14,766 nucleotides of DNA from a candidate division CSSED10-310 bacterium. GTDB taxonomy: Bacteria > CSSED10-310 > JAFGDC01. Under the pieces are notes generated by a model. The model made no database searches, was not told the origin of the DNA, and saw only the letters and a program-made list of their open reading frames with translations. Each line of letters begins with the position of its first letter. The stretch's first letter is position 1. Shown in pieces: positions 8,562-14,766 of the stretch. The stretch spans positions 1 through 14,766 of the forward strand of contig JAFGDC010000406.1 in assembly GCA_016932295.1 (NCBI GenBank), written 5' to 3'. Made by a program: the position numbers and the translations under genes.

Positions 8562-11500
8562 ATGCAATCCCGTTTTATCAGAAGTTTATGGTTATTCCCC
8601 ACGATACTTGCAGCGGCGCTCACGCCGGTACTGGCGAATTGCACGCCGCAGCTCTATTCCGAGTGGACCACGGGCTCTCAATACGACGGCCACCAGATGA
8701 CGATGGAATGCATGTGGCAAGAGACATTCGGACAGGCGATCGTTCATGATGGAACGTACCTGTTGTATACCGGCGGCATGGGACATTATGTAATCGATCC
8801 CATGACCGGTGACCAGGTGGGAACCTTCGATCTGCCGCTCGCCCCCGGCGACTGCCTGGGCCTCGCCTGGGACGGCATCTATCTGTACGCTTCCGGAAGT
8901 GACGGGGTCATCTACCAGGTCGACCGGTACTCCGGTTTCGTTTACAACGCCTACCCTTCTCCCTGCCCGTATCCGGATGAATTGGATTTCGACGGCATGT
9001 ACCTGTATGTCCATGACCAGGAAAGCGGTCCGATCTACAAGCTGAATCCTTATGACGGGACAGTGTACGGCACGCTTTCGGGGATGTCCTGCCGTTCCAT
9101 GGGGATGACATTCCTGAACGGCACCCTGTATCAGGGCGAGGGCTGCTCGCACGAGATGCATGAATGTGATCCCGGCACCGGCGCCAGCATGTACGTATGG
9201 TCATACGATCTCAGTGAACCGTTTTCCCTGACCAATGACGGCACGTATATTTATTACATCTGCTGGGACGACGATACCATTCGGGTGCTCGATCCCATGA
9301 CCGAAGGTGAGACCGGCACGCAGTTCGAAGGCGGCCAGAGCGAGTGCATGGACTGGTGGGCCAACTGTACCGGTCATGCCATCACTCATGACGGCACGTA
9401 CCTGCTGTACACGGGAGAACAGGGGCACCTCGTCCTGGATCCGACGGATGGCGCTCAGGTCGGCACATTCGATCTACCCCTCTCGCCCGGCAATTGTCTC
9501 GGCCTGACCTGGGACGGTTCCAGCCTCTGGGCTTCCGGGTCGAACAATACCATCTACCAGGTTGATCGCTCCACCGGCACCGTATTGAACAGTTTTCCCT
9601 CGCCCGTTTCCTATCCCGATGAACTGGATTTCGACGGCACGTATCTGCTGGTGCACGGTGATCCATGGTCCGGTCCCCTGTACAAGGTGGATCGCACCAC
9701 CGGCGCGGTGGTGGGAAGCATACACGGTCCGGCCGACCGTGAGATGGGCTGGACCTATCTTGATTGCGTGGTTTACCTGGGTAACGGCGGGCAGCATCAG
9801 ATGCACGAACTGGATCCCGCCGACGGCACGCTGCTGGGTACCTGGTCGTACGATCTGAACGAACCGTTCTCGCTCTGCAGCGACGGCCAGCGCATCTATT
9901 ATGTCTGCGCGGATACCGACCTGATCACGGTGTTTGAGCACGAACAGGTTGACACGCCGACCCCGACGGGCACCCAACCCGCCACTCCCACCGGGACGCC
10001 TACGCCGGAAGCCACCCCGACCTACTCATTTCCGCCCTGTACTCCCCAAATCTACGATACCTGGACGGAGACGCATCAGTACGAGGGTGGTCAAATGTAC
10101 GAGGACTGCTGGTGGTACGCCAGTACCGGCCAGGCCATCACTCATGACGGCACCTATCTGCTCTATACCGGTGAAAAGGGCCATTTGGTGCTGGATCCCA
10201 TGACCGGAGCGGAAATGGGAACCTTCAACCTGCCTCTTGCGCCTGGTTCCTGTCTCGGTCTGGCCTGGGACGGCACCTATCTGTGGGCTTCCAGCGACAA
10301 CGGACAGATCTACAAAGTCGACAGAACCAGCGGCGCCACGGTCTTCCAGTTCAGCGCACCGATGTCATATCCCGACGAAATGGCCTGGGATGGGATCTAT
10401 CTTTATGTCAAAGGGCCCGAAACCGGACCGATCTATGTAATCGATCCGGGGACCGGCGTGGTGCAATACACCGTCGCGGCGGTACCAGAACGCCCCATGG
10501 GAATGACGATACTCAATGGCATCCTTTACCAGGGACAGGGTGCATATCACGAGATGCACGAGACCGACCCACTCACCGGAACCACGACCGCCGTATGGTC
10601 CTACGACCTGAACGAGCCGTTCTCTCTCACCAATGACGGCACCTATATCTATTATATCTGCTTCGATGACGATACCATCCGGGTGCTGGATCCTGTTATG
10701 CAGGGTGGTACCGGCGTCCAGTACGAAGGCCACCAGGTGGACTGCCTCTACGGAAACTTCTGGTGCCTCGGCAAAGCCATCTGCCACGACGGCACGTACC
10801 TGCTATACACCGGTGAAGATGGTCATTACGAGCTGAATCCCGTGACAGGTGAGCATGTCGGTGATTTCAATCTTCCGATAAGCCCCGGCAGTTGCATGGG
10901 ACTGGCCTGGGATGGCTCCAATCTTTGGGCTTCAGCGGATGACGGGTATATCTACAAGGTCGATCGCGCCACCGGCACCGAGCTTGATTCGTTCCTCGCG
11001 CCGTGCTCCTACCCAGACGAACTCGCCTTCGACGGGACCTACCTGCTGGTGCACGCCGAGGAATGGGTGGGCGGCAACATTTACCGTATCGACCGGGACA
11101 CGGGGAACGTGGTGGACAGCTTCCCTGGACAAGGTTCAAGAATCATGGGCATGACGGTGATGGATTGCGTCCTGTACCAGGGCGAGGGCGGTTACCATGA
11201 AATGTACGAACTGGATCCCGCCGATGGCGGCGTGCTGGGCACATGGAGTTACGATCTGAATGAACCATTCTCTCTCACCAATGACGGAGCCAATATTTAC
11301 TACATCTGCTCGGATACCGATCTCATCAAGGTACTGTCCCATGAATCACCCCCGACACCCTCCCCACTCCCGACGGAAACGCCCAGCGCTTCACCCACGG
11401 CGAGCCCGACGCTGACTCCTACCCTGACACCCTCCCTGACCCCGACGCTGACTCCCACCGCCTCACCCACGGCCACGGCGACCTTGACACCCACCACACC

Positions 11501-11639
11501 GCCTACTGAAACACCCGCCGAAACACCGACCCCCACGGTATCGCCGACCCCGGCGCCGGTTCCCGCCCTGGGCGGCGGCGGCCTGGTCCTGCTGCTGGGG
11601 CTGTTCACACTCGGTCTGATCGTACGACGAAGACGCTGA
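8562..11639 (+). CDS. Large secreted tandem-repeat propeller protein with Pro/Thr stalk and C-terminal anchor
   Basis: Not a recognised named gene; 1025 residues. The start ATG 8562 follows AGGAGG (8551-8556) by five bases; a GTG at 8556 would sit inside that site. The signal peptide ends near VLA (23-25). Four related units follow: 27-250, 251-461, 493-716 and 717-927. Each has about five blades of the form DGTYLYxxxxDGxIYKVDRxTGxV, about 41 residues each, which suggests beta-propellers. Cys in GxCLGL/GSCMGL and in YIC/YVC recur in all four, pointing to an oxidising, extracytoplasmic location. A Pro/Thr linker (462-492) separates the two pairs, and a longer one (928-998) precedes the anchor VPALGGGGL, a hydrophobic segment and RRRR (999-1025). 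It is transcribed from the strong promoter at 8371 and ends at a strong terminator. Probably a surface-anchored binding or adhesion protein; enzymatic activity is not evident. Confidence 0.88.
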   Translation: MQSRFIRSLWLFPTILAAALTPVLANCTPQLYSEWTTGSQYDGHQMTMECMWQETFGQAIVHDGTYLLYTGGMGHYVIDPMTGDQVGTFDLPLAPGDCLGLAWDGIYLYASGSDGVIYQVDRYSGFVYNAYPSPCPYPDELDFDGMYLYVHDQESGPIYKLNPYDGTVYGTLSGMSCRSMGMTFLNGTLYQGEGCSHEMHECDPGTGASMYVWSYDLSEPFSLTNDGTYIYYICWDDDTIRVLDPMTEGETGTQFEGGQSECMDWWANCTGHAITHDGTYLLYTGEQGHLVLDPTDGAQVGTFDLPLSPGNCLGLTWDGSSLWASGSNNTIYQVDRSTGTVLNSFPSPVSYPDELDFDGTYLLVHGDPWSGPLYKVDRTTGAVVGSIHGPADREMGWTYLDCVVYLGNGGQHQMHELDPADGTLLGTWSYDLNEPFSLCSDGQRIYYVCADTDLITVFEHEQVDTPTPTGTQPATPTGTPTPEATPTYSFPPCTPQIYDTWTETHQYEGGQMYEDCWWYASTGQAITHDGTYLLYTGEKGHLVLDPMTGAEMGTFNLPLAPGSCLGLAWDGTYLWASSDNGQIYKVDRTSGATVFQFSAPMSYPDEMAWDGIYLYVKGPETGPIYVIDPGTGVVQYTVAAVPERPMGMTILNGILYQGQGAYHEMHETDPLTGTTTAVWSYDLNEPFSLTNDGTYIYYICFDDDTIRVLDPVMQGGTGVQYEGHQVDCLYGNFWCLGKAICHDGTYLLYTGEDGHYELNPVTGEHVGDFNLPISPGSCMGLAWDGSNLWASADDGYIYKVDRATGTELDSFLAPCSYPDELAFDGTYLLVHAEEWVGGNIYRIDRDTGNVVDSFPGQGSRIMGMTVMDCVLYQGEGGYHEMYELDPADGGVLGTWSYDLNEPFSLTNDGANIYYICSDTDLIKVLSHESPPTPSPLPTETPSASPTASPTLTPTLTPSLTPTLTPTASPTATATLTPTTPPTETPAETPTPTVSPTPAPVPALGGGGLVLLLGLFTLGLIVRRRR
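8640..9944 (+). repeat. Tandem coding duplication, copy A (units 1 and 2)
   Basis: This stretch encodes two propeller-like units, 8640-9311 and 9312-9944. It recurs exactly 1398 bases later as copy B. Landmarks keep the same offset throughout: the CTPQ codons at 8640 and 10038, and the SYDL[SN]EPFSL motifs. Unit 1 resembles unit 3 more than unit 2, for example in [10 protein letters not shown] and [10 protein letters not shown]. Confidence 0.9.
10038..11342 (+). repeat. Tandem coding duplication, copy B (units 3 and 4)
   Basis: Units 3 (10038-10709) and 4 (10710-11342) repeat copy A in phase with no net insertion or deletion at the landmarks checked. Units 2 and 4 share features missing from 1 and 3, such as DCV(V/L)Y, ELDPADG and DTDLI. 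The pair was therefore probably duplicated after the single unit had doubled. Confidence 0.9.
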
Positions 11640-11653
11640 GTTCGTTTGATCGG

Positions 11654-11683
11654 GGGGGCTCCTTCGGGAGCCCCCTGTTTTTT
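11654..11683 (+). terminator. Strong rho-independent terminator
   Basis: GGGGGCTCC (11654-11662) pairs perfectly with GGAGCCCCC (11667-11675) around a TTCG tetraloop, with an extra G-U pair at the base, followed by G and six T (11678-11683). It lies 15 bases after the large propeller gene stop and should end that transcript. Confidence 0.95.
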
Positions 11684-11716
11684 CTCCATCAACCCGCCAA
11701 CCGCTGCCGAATGGTA

Positions 11717-11745
11717 TTGACTCCGTTCCCGGCGCTCCATAGAGT
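11717..11745 (+). promoter_or_regulatory. Promoter candidate for the small membrane protein gene
   Basis: TTGACT (11717-11722, five of six) and TAGAGT (11740-11745, four of six) are separated by 17 bases. The predicted start near 11752 would leave a leader of only about 13 bases, with the ribosome binding site at 11755-11759. The preceding terminator makes an independent promoter likely. Confidence 0.4.
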
Positions 11746-11764
11746 TGGAGACACGGAGGATCGT

Positions 11765-12211
11765 ATGAACAAAACGGTGAGAATTCTATGTGCCTGTGGC
11801 ATCGGCATTATCCTGATATTCATCATTGTCGCCCGGTTACCCCATGAAACCCATGACGACAGTCTCCTTATCCGAGCTGCCGGAGGCGATGACTGGACGA
11901 TCCAGTACGGAGTGGACGGCGATGTAATGGTGTACCTGGCCATGGTCCGCAACGAAGGTCCCGAGGGCCGTTTTCCTCAACCACTGGTGATCACCCAATC
12001 GGAACATCGCGATTATAAGCGGTACATCACCCACCCAGACGGCGAGCCAAGGCCGCTGCCGGAAGGAGCCAATGTATTGCAACTCCTGGGTGGGGAACTC
12101 ACCACGGCGACCATGCCGATAACCCTGGATGAGGTAACCGGTTTCCTGGACAGCCAGCCGGAAGCGTACACCATCGAGACCCTCCGGGCGTTTTTATCCG
12201 CACGGCCGTGA
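11765..12211 (+). CDS. Small membrane-anchored protein of unknown function
   Basis: I do not recognise this 148-residue protein. ATG 11765 is chosen because GGAGG (11755-11759) lies five bases upstream; a longer reading from 11711 would start inside the promoter candidate. Residues 8-24 form one hydrophobic segment after a short basic start, most likely a signal anchor or uncleaved signal peptide, leaving residues 25-148 outside the cytoplasm. The exported part is mixed alpha/beta in character, acidic around 27-43 (HETHDDS, GGDD), with no catalytic motif I can name. It lies between the terminator of the large propeller gene and the VWA gene, 111 bases upstream of the latter, so a shared envelope role is possible but not shown. 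Confidence 0.8.
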   Translation: MNKTVRILCACGIGIILIFIIVARLPHETHDDSLLIRAAGGDDWTIQYGVDGDVMVYLAMVRNEGPEGRFPQPLVITQSEHRDYKRYITHPDGEPRPLPEGANVLQLLGGELTTATMPITLDEVTGFLDSQPEAYTIETLRAFLSARP

Positions 12212-12217
12212 GCATCA

Positions 12218-12247
12218 TTGACTTTTTCTTTGCCCTGGATCGATACT
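12218..12247 (+). promoter_or_regulatory. Promoter candidate for the VWA protein gene
   Basis: TTGACT (12218-12223, five of six) and GATACT (12242-12247, four of six) are separated by 18 bases. The box begins seven bases after the upstream stop codon, giving a leader of about 70 bases. Confidence 0.35.
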
Positions 12248-12322
12248 CTTGTTGAATAGTGGCTGGAACGATATCAGAAACTGTGGAGGCTCCAACATTT
12301 CCGCATCAGTGGGAGAACCAAA

Positions 12323-14626
12323 ATGAAAAAAACGTATTCAATCAACCGTTATCTATCATGGTTTTGTGTCATGCTGCTGCCCCTGTCGGTGTCGGCCCAG
12401 GGGATCATCGAAATCGAACCAAACGATAGTCCTGAGCAGGCTCAAAATGCCCACGTGCCAGGGGTAATCACGGGTGTCTTCGCCGAAAGCGGAGATGAAG
12501 ATTACTACCGTATCGATGCGGGATCCGGAGGCGTGGAGAATGTGACCATCGATCTGGCGGTCACCGGTCAAGGGGATGCATATATGCGACTGCTGGATGC
12601 CGCCGGGACCGAGTTGACCAGTGCCGACTTTTTCGAGGGAGCCGCGACTGAACAGTTGACATCCCTGCTGCTGCCCACCGGTTTGTACTTTCTGGTTACG
12701 GGTTTTTCATTCGGTGAAGCGGATGCCGCCTACAGCCTGACCTTCAGCACACCCGTCGAACCATCGACTGAAGCGGTCAACGCGGCCCTGCAGAAATCAC
12801 TGGGTTACCTGCTGACAAATCAACTGCCGGCTGGAAGCTTCGAGGGCAACGAGGGTGACGGCGCAGCCATACCCGGGCTGGTCGTCCAGGCGCTGTTGGG
12901 TGCGGATTGCCTGAAGCGGAATGACTGGGATGCAGTATACCGCTCGTTGGACTTTCTGAAGACCCTTTACCATGATCCGGCAGAACTGGAAGCGGGTCGC
13001 GAACGGGATCTCGAGGGAGGCGCGATATATGCCTCGCACATGATGTATGAGCACGCCATGGCTCTGACCGCCATGATCGAAGCCCATGCACTGGGAGTGA
13101 AGGAGGGACTCGACGTTATCATCCGCCAGGGAATCGACCTGATCCTGAGGGCGCAACTGACCTCCGAACGGCCTTCGTCGGTGGAAGCACCGGTGGATCA
13201 AAACTCTGAATATTACGGCGGGTGGCGCTACGGGGTTACGTATGAAACGGCGGACATCTCGGTGACAGATTGGCAGATCATCGCCCTGCTGGCCGCCCGC
13301 AATGCAGGTTTCGAAGTGCCGGCTGCCCGGCTCGATGCCGCCCGGCAGTTCGTAAAACGATGTTTTTCTCAAGAATTGCAGGCATTCACGTACATGCCGG
13401 GAGAGTATTCCACGGGCGCTGGGCGCAGCGCCATGGGGGTGTTCGCCCTGCAACTGCTGGGGGAAGGAACCGCGCAGGAAGCACAGAAAGCTTTGCGCGA
13501 CATACTTTACAAAGCGCCGAGCTGGCATGGTGAAGTGGGCGACGGGTATCCGTTTTACTACTGGTACTATGGTACCAGAGCTGCGTACTTGGCCGGCGGA
13601 GAAACCTGGAACGCCTGGCGCAAGGCAATGTGCGGCATGCTGGTGAACCGGCAGAACGCGGATGGAAGCTGGACGCCGAACCAGTTGGAACATGAACGAA
13701 CCAGCGAAGTGTTCGTCACCGCCATGGGTTCGCTGATCCTGGAATTCTGTTGCGGCAGTGTGCCCATCTACATGCGGACGGACAAGGCGCCGCAGCGCGA
13801 AACGGCACCGCCCCGGGTGCTCCCGGCCGGTATCACCGTCGACCTCGTCGCCACCGTGACCGATACCGACAACAACTACGTGATGGACCTGGAAAAAGAG
13901 CAGTTCTCAATCAACGAGGATGGCGCGGAGCAGAAAATCGTCACTTTCAGTAGGGAAGTGACCCCTGTGTCGATGGTACTGGTAATTGATGCCAGCGGCA
14001 GCATGAAGAAGAAGGTGGCGGAAGTGCACCAGGCGGCCACGGAGTTTATCGCCATGATCCAGCCGGGGGACCGCGTGGCGGTGGTCCAGTTCGCCGATGG
14101 CGTGGAACTGGTGCAATCGTTCACTGCCGATGCCACGGCGCTCCGGGACGCCATCGACAAATGCGGCGCAAAGGGTGGAACAGCGCTCTACGACGCCGTG
14201 ATCCACGCTGTATCCACGTTGCATGATCAACCCGGCCGCACCGCCATCATTCTGCTGACCGACGGTCGTGATGAAAACGATCCCGGCACCGCGCCAGGCA
14301 GTGTGCATTCCTTCGATGAAAGCCTGGAGCACGCCAAGACCGCGGGTGTGACCATTTATGCCCTGGGACTGGGGCAGAATCTGGAGCGATCGGTACTGGA
14401 GAACCTAGCAAGGGAGACGGGCGGACGGGTGTATTTCCCGCCCACCGTCGATGATTTGGCCGAAGTATATGGGTTCGTGGCCAAGGAACTGCGCAGCCAG
14501 TACACGATGTCCTATGTTTCCAGCAACAACGAGCGTAACGGCGAATGGCGGGAGGTCGAGGTGACGGTGCCGGACAGCGATTACCAGGTGCGGACGAAGT
14601 CCGGGTACTACGCGCCGCGAGAGTAA
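12323..14626 (+). CDS. Secreted PPC-like / alpha-alpha toroid / VWA domain protein
   Basis: A 767-residue exported protein with three modules, no named gene. The signal peptide is cut after VSA (about residue 25). Residues 27-143 resemble the bacterial pre-peptidase C-terminal (PPC) beta-sandwich: IEIEPNDSPEQAQ, then DEDYYRIDAG and LPTGLYFLVTG. Residues 150-480 look like a squalene-cyclase/prenyltransferase alpha/alpha toroid, with GGWRYG (299-304), ADISVTDWQIIALLAA (310-325) and NADGSW (445-450). Residues 503-767 match the VWFA-related type first noted in Acidobacteria: a beta-rich lead-in, a complete MIDAS (DASGSM 556-561, T620 in GGTALYDA, D647 in LLTDGRD) and a C-terminal sandwich ending in KSGYYAP. 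ATG 12323 has GGGAG seven bases upstream. Unlike the propellers it has no stalk or anchor, so it is probably periplasmic or released. Metal-dependent protein binding by VWA is likely; a cyclase reaction is doubtful without a DxDD motif. Confidence 0.9.
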   Translation: MKKTYSINRYLSWFCVMLLPLSVSAQGIIEIEPNDSPEQAQNAHVPGVITGVFAESGDEDYYRIDAGSGGVENVTIDLAVTGQGDAYMRLLDAAGTELTSADFFEGAATEQLTSLLLPTGLYFLVTGFSFGEADAAYSLTFSTPVEPSTEAVNAALQKSLGYLLTNQLPAGSFEGNEGDGAAIPGLVVQALLGADCLKRNDWDAVYRSLDFLKTLYHDPAELEAGRERDLEGGAIYASHMMYEHAMALTAMIEAHALGVKEGLDVIIRQGIDLILRAQLTSERPSSVEAPVDQNSEYYGGWRYGVTYETADISVTDWQIIALLAARNAGFEVPAARLDAARQFVKRCFSQELQAFTYMPGEYSTGAGRSAMGVFALQLLGEGTAQEAQKALRDILYKAPSWHGEVGDGYPFYYWYYGTRAAYLAGGETWNAWRKAMCGMLVNRQNADGSWTPNQLEHERTSEVFVTAMGSLILEFCCGSVPIYMRTDKAPQRETAPPRVLPAGITVDLVATVTDTDNNYVMDLEKEQFSINEDGAEQKIVTFSREVTPVSMVLVIDASGSMKKKVAEVHQAATEFIAMIQPGDRVAVVQFADGVELVQSFTADATALRDAIDKCGAKGGTALYDAVIHAVSTLHDQPGRTAIILLTDGRDENDPGTAPGSVHSFDESLEHAKTAGVTIYALGLGQNLERSVLENLARETGGRVYFPPTVDDLAEVYGFVAKELRSQYTMSYVSSNNERNGEWREVEVTVPDSDYQVRTKSGYYAPRE

Positions 14627-14766
14627 ACGCAAGCTACTGTGGGAAAAGCCGGCACCCTCCCGATGTGTGCGCTGGCCCGATTGCATTCCACCAGGAAAAT
14701 ACACTCCATTCGATAGCGCGCGGGGAAGAGCCCGCCTTGTCATCTCCCCGGACGAATCACCCTGAG

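Noticed and set aside
8628..8642. Possible lipobox (LANC) at the start of the large propeller protein
   Set aside because: The residue before Cys is Asn, not Gly/Ala/Ser, and the protein has its own C-terminal anchor; signal peptidase I cleavage after VLA fits better.
11341..11560. Thr-Pro-rich DNA repeats read as a microsatellite or CRISPR-like array
   Set aside because: The repetition is explained by the in-frame Pro/Thr stalk codons; there are no regular spacers.
12797..13693. Minus-strand ORF (298 codons) opposite the VWA gene
   Set aside because: No recognisable motif, no ribosome site I could support, and the + strand frame carries a clear domain series.
14671..14690. TGGCCCGATTGCA, resembling a sigma54 promoter near the right edge
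   Set aside because: The GG-to-GC spacing is 7 bases instead of the 10 required, so it is not a valid -24/-12 element.
14719..14750. CGGGGA/TCCCCG inverted repeat after the VWA gene as a terminator
   Set aside because: Only a 6-bp stem with a loop of about 18 bases and no following T-run; not convincing.

Overview
The window looks like chromosomal DNA from a moderately GC-rich, Gram-negative-type bacterium. It carries eight well-supported protein genes, all on the + strand. The evidence for this setting is AGGAGG-type ribosome binding sites, sigma70-like promoters, an RND/MMPL inner-membrane transporter, and secreted proteins with Pro/Thr-rich stalks and a C-terminal PEP-/IPTL-CTERM-like anchor. 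Thr-Pro stalks with this kind of anchor, together with a VWFA-related domain next to a squalene-cyclase-like toroid, recall uncultured phyla such as Hydrogenedentes, Sumerlaeota, Acidobacteria relatives or Planctomycetes. The sequence alone does not settle the phylum. I see no tRNA, rRNA, CRISPR array, transposase or phage gene.

Layout. (1) 143-1507: secreted WD40-like propeller with a Pro/Thr stalk and C-terminal anchor, preceded by a short repeat/hairpin region. (2) 1731-3374: long-form malic enzyme with its own promoter candidate, closed by a hairpin terminator. (3) 3629-5902: MMPL/HAE3-type RND transporter, with a 10-bp inverted repeat upstream. (4) 6051-6359: small RRM RNA-binding protein behind a leader with two competing hairpins. 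(5) 6707-8104: class II CCA-adding enzyme/poly(A) polymerase family protein with an HD domain, followed by a doubtful ATGA-overlapping small ORF. (6) 8562-11639: 1025-residue secreted protein built from four related propeller-like units in two tandem pairs, behind the best promoter in the window and ended by a textbook terminator. (7) 11765-12211: small membrane-anchored protein of unknown function. (8) 12323-14626: secreted protein combining a PPC-like domain, an alpha/alpha toroid and a VWA domain.

The genes do not form one obvious operon. Most are separated by 100-450 bases and have their own ribosome binding site and often a promoter candidate. Three themes recur: central metabolism (malic enzyme), RNA handling (RRM protein and CCA enzyme, adjacent), and envelope or surface proteins (two anchored propellers, the RND pump, the small membrane protein, the VWA protein). 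The two propellers are not obviously homologous in their repeats but share the same stalk and anchor design, so one sorting system probably handles both. No sorting enzyme lies in the window.

I found no clear defence or mobile system. The observations most worth following are the exact 466-residue tandem duplication in gene 6, the PPC-toroid-VWA architecture of gene 8, and the alternative hairpins in front of the RRM gene.
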